A DNA stretch of 41,753 bases from Candidatus Saccharimonadota bacterium. GTDB taxonomy: Bacteria; Patescibacteriota; Saccharimonadia; Saccharimonadales; UBA4665. Every line of letters begins with the position of its first letter. Positions within the stretch are counted from its first letter, which is position 1. The stretch is taken from NCBI GenBank assembly GCA_028289125.1, contig JAQGGZ010000011.1, positions 1-41,753 on the forward strand. Reading direction: 5' to 3'. Positions 1-7,417 of this stretch are shown one piece after another. The notes beneath the pieces were generated by a model. It saw only the letters and a program-made list of their open reading frames with translations, did no database searches and was not told where the DNA came from. The position numbers were made by a program, and so were the translations under genes.

Positions 1-2
1 CC

Positions 3-1079
3 AGCTCGATTACCACCAGTAAACCGATCACCCTCTCGACACAACAGAAAGCCGTCAGCACTACCGATAACATCCTACCGGCCAATATCCAGCAGGCACA
101 GAAGACAGCCAGCCAGCAGGCAGCAGCTACCGGTCAGAAGAACAATGGCGAGAAAGCCCACGGATCGGCAACAATCATTAATTGCTCAGATAACGCGATT
201 GTGATTAAAGCCGGAACGGGCTTGTCTTATAACGGCAAGACATATATCACGCAGCAACCACTTTTACTCGGCGGGGGTAACTACAGCAGCAACCGTGCTT
301 GTAAAAACAGCGGATCGCACGTGGGTAATGTAAACGTTACTGCCCAAAGCCCGGGTTCGAGCTATAACATTGAAAATGGCATACCTTTGACGGTCGCATC
401 AGATCCCGGTGGTGCCTACCAAGGTTCCGACCTGAAAGCTGCCGCTAACGGCACTATCGGCGGTGGTAGTGATGACATCGTCAAGGTTGTCTCCCAAGGT
501 GACATCGACGGTGCCAAGCAGAAACTCGGTGCAGCTGATACTACCGCTGCTAAAAGCGAGCTTAAGACTAAATTGCAGAACGCCGGTTTTACGGCCATCG
601 AACCTACCTTTACCGCCAGCGCGCCAAACGTGACTTCCAGCGCGAGCGCCGGTGATCAAGCCGATACGGTCACCGTCACCCAGTCGGTCACGTACAGCAT
701 GTTCGGCGTCAAGCAAGCCGACCTCAAAACACTTGTCAATGCCAACGTCAAAGCTAAGATCGATACAGCGAAGCAGTCAATCATTGATGACGGCTTAAGC
801 GGCGCCACCTACAAGCTGACGAACGATCCGAGTGCCACCAGCGCCACCGTCGACTTCAGCGCAACCTCGACTGCCGGCCCGAAGCTCAACCTTGACGATG
901 TTAAGAAAGATATCGCCGGCAAGAAGACCGGTGACGTCAAAGCTTACCTGACAGCCACACCGGGCGTCGATGACGTTACCGTCAAGTTCAGTCCGTTCTG
1001 GGTCAACAAAGTACCGAAAGACCCGAGCAAAGTTACCATAACCTTCCAAAAAGCTGGTACGAGCAGCAATGGCCGGTAG
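3..1079 (+). CDS. Baseplate J-like / surface protein, C-terminal part (5' truncated by window)
   Basis: The reading frame is open from the first bases of the window, so only the C-terminal part (about 358 residues) is seen; a GTG at 201 is probably internal. The visible protein is rich in Thr, Ser, Ala and Lys. It contains repeated alpha/beta segments of about 70 residues separated by Ser/Ala linkers and a stretch VNVTAQSPGSSYNIENGIPL that resembles the 'A.xxG..yNv..g' pattern of baseplate J/gp47-like proteins. No transmembrane segment is visible in this part; a membrane anchor would lie upstream. The stop overlaps the ruvX start by 11 bp, so it is probably co-transcribed with ruvX and mltG. 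The baseplate-J assignment is tentative; it could be a generic secreted or cell-surface protein. Confidence 0.5.
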   Translation, partial: SSITTSKPITLSTQQKAVSTTDNILPANIQQAQKTASQQAAATGQKNNGEKAHGSATIINCSDNAIVIKAGTGLSYNGKTYITQQPLLLGGGNYSSNRACKNSGSHVGNVNVTAQSPGSSYNIENGIPLTVASDPGGAYQGSDLKAAANGTIGGGSDDIVKVVSQGDIDGAKQKLGAADTTAAKSELKTKLQNAGFTAIEPTFTASAPNVTSSASAGDQADTVTVTQSVTYSMFGVKQADLKTLVNANVKAKIDTAKQSIIDDGLSGATYKLTNDPSATSATVDFSATSTAGPKLNLDDVKKDIAGKKTGDVKAYLTATPGVDDVTVKFSPFWVNKVPKDPSKVTITFQKAGTSSNGR

Positions 1080-1494
1080 TGATTCTCCGGTCATCGGCCT
1101 TGATATCGGTCACGTCCGTATCGGCGTAGCCCGCGGCTGGCCATCCACCGGTACTGCCAGTCCGTTGACCACTATCAACAACGACGACCAGGTCCTTACG
1201 ACGATTACAGATCTCTGTAACGTTGAGCAGCCGTCCGTCCTTGTCATCGGACTACCTCGCAATCTGGACGGTGATGATACACCGCAGACCGCCTATGTCC
1301 GGGAGTTCGTCGAACGCTTACAGTCCAGCGTGTCGTTGCCGGTCGTCTTGCAGGATGAGGCCCTGACTTCGCGCAAGGCCGAGGCGGAACTTGCCGGTCG
1401 TGGCAAGCCGTTTCAGAAAAGCGACATCGATGCCTTGGCCGCGACCTATATCGTCGAAGATTATCTGCACACCGCCGGAGTCGGCAATGGGTAA
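1069..1494 (+). CDS. ruvX: RuvX/YqgF-type pre-16S rRNA nuclease / Holliday junction resolvase-like protein
   Basis: A 141-residue protein, the usual length of the YqgF family. The N-terminal GLDIGHVRIGVA motif (residues 10-21, acidic residue D12) is the family's RNase H-fold first strand. LVIGLPRNLDGDD in the middle, DEALTSRKAE and the late KSDIDALAATYI helix supply the other conserved acidic residues. Known family members trim the 5' end of 16S rRNA and were proposed as Holliday-junction resolvases. ATG lies inside the upstream gene and the stop overlaps the mltG start, so the three genes are translationally coupled. The ruvX-mltG pairing is frequent in bacteria, which supports both calls. 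Confidence 0.9.
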   Translation: MAGSDSPVIGLDIGHVRIGVARGWPSTGTASPLTTINNDDQVLTTITDLCNVEQPSVLVIGLPRNLDGDDTPQTAYVREFVERLQSSVSLPVVLQDEALTSRKAEAELAGRGKPFQKSDIDALAATYIVEDYLHTAGVGNG

Positions 1495-2542
1495 GAAATA
1501 CCGTATGAATGAACCGTTCAAGCCATCTAGCCACCGGCGTCGATTGGCCGTAGCGCTGATAAGCGTGGCCGTGGTTTTGCTTATCTGCACGGTCGCCGTC
1601 CGTCGGTTTTATTATGATAATCTCCGGCCGGTCAGCTCCAGTGACAGTTCGCAGACCGTCGAGATACCCAAAGGTGCCGGTATCGACCAGATTACCGAGA
1701 TACTCGATTCGCGCAAGTTGATCCGCAGTCCGTGGGCCTTCAAGCTGTATGTCCGCAATCAGGACGCTGCCAGTGTGCTCCAGGCCGGTACGTATGCACT
1801 GAGTCCGAGCATGAGCGTCAATCAGATCGTGGCCGCCATCTCGCACGGCAAGGTGGTGACGGATTTGGTGACGATATTGCCCGGTCAGACGCTGGCCCAG
1901 ATAAAGAAGACCTTCATCAGTGCCGGCTACAGCGAAGAGCAGGTGACGGCCGCGTTCGATCCTTCGTACTACTCTGACGTTCCCGTGCTGATTGATAAGC
2001 CGGGCGGTGCTAACCTCGAGGGCTTCCTGTATCCGGATTCCTTCCAGAAGAATAGTTCGACGAACCCACAGGCCCTGGTCACGGCCTCATTGACCGAAAT
2101 GCAGAAGTATCTGACTCCTGAACTGCGCCAGAAGTTCGCCGCCCAGGGACTCAGCACGTATCAGGGGTTGATATTGGCCTCCATAGTGGAGAAGGAAGTA
2201 TCACGTGAGAGTGACCGTCCGGTGGTAGCCCAAGTATTTCTGAGCCGTTTACGCCAGAATATCTCCCTAGGCTCCGACGTGACCGCCTTTTACGGGGCAG
2301 ATCTGGCCGGTCAACCCCGTTCGGTCAGGTATGATTCGCCTTTCAATACCCGTCTGCACCCCGGCTTACCGCCGACACCGATCGGCACGGTCAGCCAATC
2401 CTCGCTGAAAGCGGTAGCTAACCCTGCTAACACCGATTGGTTGTTCTTCGTGACGGGTGATGACGGCACGACGCACTTCTCGCACACCGTCAAGGAGCAC
2501 CAGGCGCTCGTCACTCAGTATTGCCACAAACTGTGCCAATAA
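1487..2542 (+). CDS. mltG: Endolytic murein transglycosylase MltG (YceG-like)
   Basis: A 351-residue membrane-anchored enzyme. A cytoplasmic basic N-terminus is followed by one transmembrane helix (about residues 18-38), a LysM-like segment and the YceG catalytic domain. The hallmark LASIVEKE motif places the catalytic glutamate at about residue 235. The family cleaves nascent glycan strands at the membrane and acts as a terminator of peptidoglycan polymerisation. I start at ATG 1487 because GGAG lies 6 nt upstream and the start overlaps the ruvX stop; an alternative ATG is at 1505. The frame remains open further upstream to 1391, but that part reads as the ruvX shadow. Length and motif order are typical. 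Confidence 0.9.
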   Translation: MGKKYRMNEPFKPSSHRRRLAVALISVAVVLLICTVAVRRFYYDNLRPVSSSDSSQTVEIPKGAGIDQITEILDSRKLIRSPWAFKLYVRNQDAASVLQAGTYALSPSMSVNQIVAAISHGKVVTDLVTILPGQTLAQIKKTFISAGYSEEQVTAAFDPSYYSDVPVLIDKPGGANLEGFLYPDSFQKNSSTNPQALVTASLTEMQKYLTPELRQKFAAQGLSTYQGLILASIVEKEVSRESDRPVVAQVFLSRLRQNISLGSDVTAFYGADLAGQPRSVRYDSPFNTRLHPGLPPTPIGTVSQSSLKAVANPANTDWLFFVTGDDGTTHFSHTVKEHQALVTQYCHKLCQ

Positions 2543-2562
2543 TGTAGCCCTAACAGGGGTAC

Positions 2563-2591
2563 TTGCATCTCAGGAAACCTCCGAGTATACT
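2563..2591 (+). promoter_or_regulatory. Sigma70-like promoter for the LysM-CHAP gene
   Basis: TTGCAT at 2563-2568 and TATACT at 2586-2591 are separated by exactly 17 bp. It sits just after the mltG stop and would start a roughly 210-nt leader before the hydrolase start at 2807, so the hydrolase is probably transcribed independently of mltG. Confidence 0.65.
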
Positions 2592-2597
2592 GTACTG

Positions 2598-2800
2598 GTA
2601 ACGCTCCTAATGGAGCTTACCTCACAATCGTACATAACAACATCGCGCACGAATACGTAAAAATCAGCAGGATTGCCCCTAGCGGGCAGGAGATTTGTAT
2701 TAGTCACACCAAAATCGGTATTCATTCGTCAGCCTCTGCCCGGCAGGGTATGGGTTGGTCGCTTTCACCGGCACACTGGCTTCGCTCGCGTCGCCGCAAA
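2598..2800 (+). promoter_or_regulatory. Hairpin-rich 5' leader of the LysM-CHAP hydrolase
   Basis: The 264 bp between mltG and the hydrolase start hold no convincing gene. The transcribed part contains several short perfect hairpins: GCTCC-TAAT-GGAGC near 2604-2617, TGCCC-CTAGC-GGGCA near 2674-2690, and CTGCC-C-GGCAG near 2736-2746. Peptidoglycan hydrolase genes in other bacteria are often behind c-di-AMP (ydaO) riboswitches. I could not match the ydaO consensus here, so the regulatory role is only a suggestion. Confidence 0.35.
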
Positions 2801-2806
2801 ATCACC

Positions 2807-3847
2807 ATGAAACTTCGCCGTAAATCGACGAAGCGTCGTTTGCTGCGCTTCGGCCTGGTCGGGTTCAATGCCCTGGTACTGGTCGGGGTCAGCTTTTTTG
2901 TTATTACCAGCCCTTCATCAAACCCGGTCGTCAATAACCAGGTATCGGCTGACAGCGGTGCCAATAATCCTACGGTCAGCCCGCTCGACCAGTTATCGGC
3001 CGCCAGCGTAGCCGTCAATGTCGCCAAGGTCAGTAATCTGGCCGAAGCTAACGCCGTCAAAAACCAGGCGGATACCGTCAACGCCGAAATGACCATCATG
3101 CCTGCCAGCGACAACGTCGTCTCCAAGCCGCAGGTCGTCTCAACGGCTCTGAAATCCGTCAAAGACGTCCAGACGTATGTCGCTAAGGAAGGTGACACCG
3201 TGTCCGCCCTGGCCGTTACGTTCGGCGTCAGCTCCGATAGCATCAAATGGTCAAACGGCTTATCCAGCGACGCCATCAGGGCAGGGACCAGCCTGACCAT
3301 TCCGCCGGTCAACGGCTTCACCTACACGGTCAAGGCCAGTGACACCGCCCAAAGTCTGGCTCAGAAGTACAACGCCAACGCCGATCAGATCACCGCTTTC
3401 AATGACGCCGAAATCACCGGCTTGAAAGTCGGCAGCGTCATCGTCATTCCGAACGGTCAGATGCCTGTTTTGGCGATTGCCCGTGGCAACTCCTTCAACA
3501 AGGGCTCCAACCCTACGTACGGCACCAACGGCTACGACTACGGCTACTGTACCTACTGGGTTGCTAATCTTCGTAACCGCGACGGTAACCCGGTCCCGAA
3601 CAACTTGGGCAACGCTTCGTCTTGGGGTTATCTGGCCCGCTCGTACGGCTTACCGGTCGGTAACACGCCGAAAGTCGGTGCGGCGGCCGTTACCAGCACC
3701 AAGGGTGCCGGCCACGTCGTCTATATCACTGGTGTCAACGATGACGGCAGCGTTACCGTCTCTGAAATGAACCACGCCGGCTGGAATGTGGTCAATACCC
3801 GTACCTTCGGGGCTGACCAAGCAGCTGGATTTACGTACATCTACTAG
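2807..3847 (+). CDS. Secreted peptidoglycan hydrolase with two LysM domains and a CHAP domain
   Basis: A 346-residue exported protein. A strongly basic N-terminus (MKLRRKSTKRR) precedes a hydrophobic segment that acts as signal peptide or anchor. Two LysM repeats follow (about residues 120-170 and 170-217; each begins with a TYxVKxxDT-type strand and ends with a hydrophobic-P strand). A C-terminal CHAP domain completes it. The CHAP catalytic cysteine is in YGYCTYWVA (C248) and the histidine in GAGHVVYI (H303). The expected role is amidase or endopeptidase cleavage of cell-wall peptides, bound to glycan by LysM. I chose ATG 2807 over 2750 because the former gives a classical export signal; the upstream stretch would add 19 unusual residues. 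The gene precedes obgE. Confidence 0.88.
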   Translation: MKLRRKSTKRRLLRFGLVGFNALVLVGVSFFVITSPSSNPVVNNQVSADSGANNPTVSPLDQLSAASVAVNVAKVSNLAEANAVKNQADTVNAEMTIMPASDNVVSKPQVVSTALKSVKDVQTYVAKEGDTVSALAVTFGVSSDSIKWSNGLSSDAIRAGTSLTIPPVNGFTYTVKASDTAQSLAQKYNANADQITAFNDAEITGLKVGSVIVIPNGQMPVLAIARGNSFNKGSNPTYGTNGYDYGYCTYWVANLRNRDGNPVPNNLGNASSWGYLARSYGLPVGNTPKVGAAAVTSTKGAGHVVYITGVNDDGSVTVSEMNHAGWNVVNTRTFGADQAAGFTYIY

Positions 3848-3882
3848 GCATTCAGCCTAAAATGAGTTAAACTTATAACAAT

Positions 3883-5163
3883 ATGTTTGTTGATAAAGTC
3901 AAGATTTCTTTGAAAGCAGGGGACGGCGGCGATGGCCGCGTCAGTTTTCGGCAGGAGAAATTCATTGACCGGGGCGGCCCTGACGGAGGTGACGGGGGAA
4001 AAGGTGGCGATGTCCTCTTCATGGGCAGCCGCAACCAAAACACCCTGGCAGCGTTCCGCTATCAGAAAGAAGTCAAAGCCGAGGACGGTCGGCCTGGGGG
4101 TAAGACCCGCAAGCATGGCCGCAGTGGCAAAGATCTGATCGTCGCCGTGCCGGTCGGTACGGTAGTGACAACCGAAGACGGTAAAATACTGGCCGATCTG
4201 GCTGCCGACGAACAGACGGTTGTCATCGCTGCCGGAGGCCGCGGAGGTTTCGGCAACGCCCACTTCGTGTCATCGCGTCGACAAGCGCCAAAGTTCGCCG
4301 AAAAAGGCGAAGACGGTGAGGCCTACGAGTCCCTGGTATTAGAGTTGAAAATGATCGCTGACGTCGCACTCGTGGGCATGCCGAACGCCGGTAAATCGAC
4401 GTTGCTCAGCGTCATCAGCAACGCTCGCCCTGAAATCGCTGATTATCCCTTCACGACCTTGACCCCGAACCTTGGCATGGTAGATGTGGCCGACACGAGT
4501 CTGCTTTTTGCTGACGTCCCTGGCCTCATCGAAGGTGCCAGCAACGGTAAAGGGCTGGGTCACGAATTCCTACGTCACGTTGAGCGGACTGCTGTCATCG
4601 TCCACATGATTGACGCGTACCAAGACGATGTCGCGACGACGTATAAAGCTATCCGTCAGGAACTTCATGATTATCGGGCAGAAATCATCGACCGCCCTGA
4701 GATTATCGCAATAAATAAGGTAGAAGGCTTGGACGAGGACATGATCGCCGACATCAAAGCCCAGCTGCAGAAAGTTGTCAACAAAGGCACACCTATCTTC
4801 GCGATTTCGGCGCAGGCCCGCCAGGGCTTAGACAAGATGTTGTATGACGTGGCTGACGCCGTCAAGCGTATCCGGCAAGAGGCGGCCGAGATGGCTGAAA
4901 CTGAGTCCGACAGCCTGCCTGTTCTGACGATCACCAATGTCGAATCCGGCTATACCGTCAGCCGCCAGGACGACAATAGTTTCATCGTAAGCGGCACCAA
5001 ACTCGAATCTTTCGCCGGCCGGACTGACTTTGAAAACGAAGAAGGTATGCAGCGTCTACGCGATATCCTTGCTCGTTGGGGTGTCATGCACGAACTCCGC
5101 CGCCAGGGTATCGAACCGGGTGACACGATCTTCGTCGGCCGACACGGCCCGATGGTATATTAG
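3883..5163 (+). CDS. obgE: GTPase Obg (ribosome assembly / stress GTPase)
   Basis: 426 residues with full Obg architecture. The glycine-rich OBG fold covers about residues 2-158, including the DGGDGGKGGDV stretch. The G domain has P-loop GMPNAGKST (165-173), switch I with YPFTTLTPNLG, G3 DVPGLIEGA (211-219) and NKVE as G4. A C-terminal OCT domain runs from about residue 345 to the end. Obg binds the 50S subunit late in assembly and links GTP/ppGpp state to growth. A TATAAC sequence ends only 3 nt before the ATG and no clear Shine-Dalgarno is present. There is nothing unusual in length or motifs. Confidence 0.95.
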   Translation: MFVDKVKISLKAGDGGDGRVSFRQEKFIDRGGPDGGDGGKGGDVLFMGSRNQNTLAAFRYQKEVKAEDGRPGGKTRKHGRSGKDLIVAVPVGTVVTTEDGKILADLAADEQTVVIAAGGRGGFGNAHFVSSRRQAPKFAEKGEDGEAYESLVLELKMIADVALVGMPNAGKSTLLSVISNARPEIADYPFTTLTPNLGMVDVADTSLLFADVPGLIEGASNGKGLGHEFLRHVERTAVIVHMIDAYQDDVATTYKAIRQELHDYRAEIIDRPEIIAINKVEGLDEDMIADIKAQLQKVVNKGTPIFAISAQARQGLDKMLYDVADAVKRIRQEAAEMAETESDSLPVLTITNVESGYTVSRQDDNSFIVSGTKLESFAGRTDFENEEGMQRLRDILARWGVMHELRRQGIEPGDTIFVGRHGPMVY

Positions 5164-5265
5164 GCACTACATCCGTCCAAAACGTTAAATTGACGTAAAG
5201 TTTCAGCCTGACACGGGTCAGCCAGCCTGGACAAAGCGCGCGCAATCAGACAAACTGGTAGCATT

Positions 5266-6705
5266 ATGGCCGCCAGTTTTTTCTTTTATGACCTTGAGAC
5301 CAGCGGCTTCAGCCCCCACGCCGACCGTATCATGCAGTTCGCCGGCCAGCGGACCGATACCAAGCTGCAGCCAATAGGCGAGCCGGTCAACCTGTCCATC
5401 AAGCTGCCACCCGATGTGCTGCCGAGTCCTGACGCCATCTTGATAACCGGTATTACGCCTCAATCGACGCTGGCTGACGGCCTGACCGAAGTCGAGTTCC
5501 TACGATATTTCTACGATGAGATCGCGACGCCTGACACCTGCTTCGTCGGCTATAATACTGTCCGTTTCGATGATGAGTTCATGCGCTGCCTGAATTATCG
5601 CAACTTCTATGATCCGTATGAGTGGCAGTGGCAGGATGGGCGAGGCCGCTGGGATCTGCTTGATGTGGTCCGCATGACCCGCGCCCTGCGTCCGGACGGC
5701 ATCAACTGGCCGATGACTGAAGATGGTAAACCCACCAACCGCCTTGAGCTTCTGACAAAAGAGAACGGGTTGGCACACGAGCACGCCCATGATGCACTCA
5801 GTGATGTCTATGCGACGATATCTATCGCGCAGCTCATCCGCGACAAACAACCGAAGCTGTTTGACTGGCTGTACCAGACCCGCACCAAAAAAGCCGTCCA
5901 GGACGTTGTAGAGGGCGGTCAGCCTTTCGTTTATACCTCAGGTAAGTATCCGGCCGAATATGAAAAGACGACCGCCGTATGGACCATCTGTCAGCATCCT
6001 GGTCGCCAGGGTGCACTCGTCTATGATTTACGACACGACCCGACGCCGTATCTTGCGATGGACATCGATCAGATCGTTGACGCCTGGCGTTGGAAGAAAG
6101 ACCGCGAAGACCAACCGTTGCCGATCAAGTCACTCCAGTATAATCGTTGCCCGGCGATTGCTCCGTTAGGTGTCCTCGATGCGCCGAGTCAGCAGCGATT
6201 GAAGCTGTCATTGGACACCATCCAGAAGCACGTGACGATCTTAAAGCAGGCCCGTGGCTTTTCCGAGCGACTCTGCAAGGCGCTCGAAGTCCTGGACGAC
6301 GAACGGAGCCGGAACTACGTCACCGATCAGCCGGCCGACGCCCGCTTGTACGACGGTTTCTGCCCGGAGGGCGATAAGGCCATCCAGCGTGCGATCCGAG
6401 CTGCCCAGCCGGCCGAGCTCAACGTCGATCAGTTCAGTTTCAAAGACAAACGCTTCCGCGAACTGCTGCCGCTCTATAAAGCCCGGAACTTCAGCAGTGC
6501 TATGACCGAAGAAGAGCAGTTAGAGTGGGAAGCATACCGCAGCAAGAAGCTCTTCGGGGGTGGCCAGAACAGCCAGCTGGCTAAATATTTTGCACGGTTG
6601 CAGGAATTAGCGGCCCGACCCGAGCTGACAGCCGATCAGCAGTATCTTCTCGAGGAACTGCAACTGTACGGTCAGTCGGTTATGCCGTCTGACGTGGCCG
6701 AATAG
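5266..6705 (+). CDS. sbcB: Exodeoxyribonuclease I (3'-5' ssDNA exonuclease)
   Basis: 479 residues, the usual length of ExoI. The DnaQ-like exonuclease domain begins with FFFYDLETSGFSPHADRI, where D9 and E11 are the first metal ligands, followed by YNTVRFDDEFMR and the later HDALSDVYATI motif carrying the His/Asp pair. The central SH3-like and C-terminal helical regions of ExoI follow (for example FCPEGDKAI and the terminal coiled region). The enzyme degrades single-stranded DNA 3' to 5' in recombination and mismatch repair. ATG 5266 has no clear Shine-Dalgarno. The 3' end overlaps the convergent small gene on the minus strand by 26 bp. A full-length sbcB is familiar in Saccharibacteria but not universal in bacteria. 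Confidence 0.93.
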   Translation: MAASFFFYDLETSGFSPHADRIMQFAGQRTDTKLQPIGEPVNLSIKLPPDVLPSPDAILITGITPQSTLADGLTEVEFLRYFYDEIATPDTCFVGYNTVRFDDEFMRCLNYRNFYDPYEWQWQDGRGRWDLLDVVRMTRALRPDGINWPMTEDGKPTNRLELLTKENGLAHEHAHDALSDVYATISIAQLIRDKQPKLFDWLYQTRTKKAVQDVVEGGQPFVYTSGKYPAEYEKTTAVWTICQHPGRQGALVYDLRHDPTPYLAMDIDQIVDAWRWKKDREDQPLPIKSLQYNRCPAIAPLGVLDAPSQQRLKLSLDTIQKHVTILKQARGFSERLCKALEVLDDERSRNYVTDQPADARLYDGFCPEGDKAIQRAIRAAQPAELNVDQFSFKDKRFRELLPLYKARNFSSAMTEEEQLEWEAYRSKKLFGGGQNSQLAKYFARLQELAARPELTADQQYLLEELQLYGQSVMPSDVAE

Positions 6706-6889
6706 GGCTACGGCTCAGGATGTAAGCGAACACGTAGATCGCCAGCCAGCGCTCCAGCGCCCGGCGGTGATGCCAGCATTCCAGCAGGATACCGAAGCAG
6801 ACGACGCCAATGCTTAAATAGATCCAGAACGTAAAATCGATTTGAATGTTGGTGCCCGGGATGGTGCCCAGGACGATAAGTTCAGTCAT
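6680..6889 (-). CDS. Small membrane protein, hypothetical
   Basis: About 69 residues, starting MTELIVLG. GGGAG lies 9 nt before this ATG on the minus strand, which favours it over the more distant ATG at 6916. Two hydrophobic stretches are visible, FTFWIYLSIGVVCFGILLE and WLAIYVFAYILS, separated by the basic ECWHHRRALER. It is therefore probably a two-pass inner-membrane protein. The C-terminus overlaps the 3' end of sbcB tail to tail. I do not recognise a family. The good ribosome-binding site and clean membrane topology argue that it is real. Confidence 0.55.
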   Translation of the reverse strand: MTELIVLGTIPGTNIQIDFTFWIYLSIGVVCFGILLECWHHRRALERWLAIYVFAYILSRSPIRPRQTA

Positions 6890-6971
6890 ACCAGTCGGCT
6901 CCCGCATTAGGTTCATATAATCCTATACTAAAATTGCATTAAAAGCAATAGTATTTTATATGAGCTTATGC

Positions 6972-7295
6972 TTAGCGGGAGGTAAAGTACAGTATCAGGC
7001 CGAGAGCCAATACTGAGGCAAAGATAGCGATGATGTTAATCGTGTATTGTACGTGGCTCCGGAACCAGTCGCCGAGCTGACGCACCAGCACAAGGATACG
7101 ATCGCGCAAACGCTGGGCCCACTCGAATTCGGTAGCCAATATCGCGATGCCGATGAGAAAGAGCGGAATTCCACCTGGTCCCGGAATCGGGCTGGTGATG
7201 ACGGCGGCGAGGACGAACAACAGTCCGAGTATCAAAACGATACCTTGCCGAACCCGACGGGGTACATGATGCCAAAAAGCTTGCAGTTTGTTCAT
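6972..7295 (-). CDS. PGPGW-type small transmembrane protein
   Basis: 107 residues. An amphipathic basic N-terminus is followed by two transmembrane helices around a SPIPGPGGIPLFLIGIAIL loop, a charged linker (EWAQRLRDRI) and a C-terminal transmembrane helix ending in LYFTSR. The PGPGG(I/W)P signature matches the putative transmembrane PGPGW family (Pfam PF09656), whose function is unknown. On the minus strand an extended -10 (TGC TATACT, plus-strand 7306-7311) lies 10 nt before the ATG with no Shine-Dalgarno, so the mRNA is probably leaderless or nearly so. It is divergent from uvrA. Confidence 0.72.
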   Translation of the reverse strand: MNKLQAFWHHVPRRVRQGIVLILGLLFVLAAVITSPIPGPGGIPLFLIGIAILATEFEWAQRLRDRILVLVRQLGDWFRSHVQYTINIIAIFASVLALGLILYFTSR

Positions 7296-7377
7296 AAGTG
7301 CTTGGAGTATAGCACATCAATTATTACTGTGGGTTTGCTCACGGTGCCGACTCAAACGCTTATGCTATAACAGGTCA

Positions 7378-7406
7378 GTGACAGAGAAGGAAATTCAGCG
7401 TATAAT
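7378..7406 (+). promoter_or_regulatory. uvrA promoter (GTGACA-17-TATAAT), near-leaderless
   Basis: GTGACA at 7378-7383 and a perfect TATAAT at 7401-7406 are 17 bp apart. The uvrA ATG is at 7418, so transcription starting about 7 nt after the -10 gives a leader of roughly 5 nt without a Shine-Dalgarno. Confidence 0.7.
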
Positions 7407-7417
7407 GGTCCACTTAG

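Noticed and set aside
2543-2806. ydaO (c-di-AMP) riboswitch upstream of the CHAP gene
   Set aside because: Context fits, but I could not align the conserved ydaO core; kept only as an unidentified structured leader.
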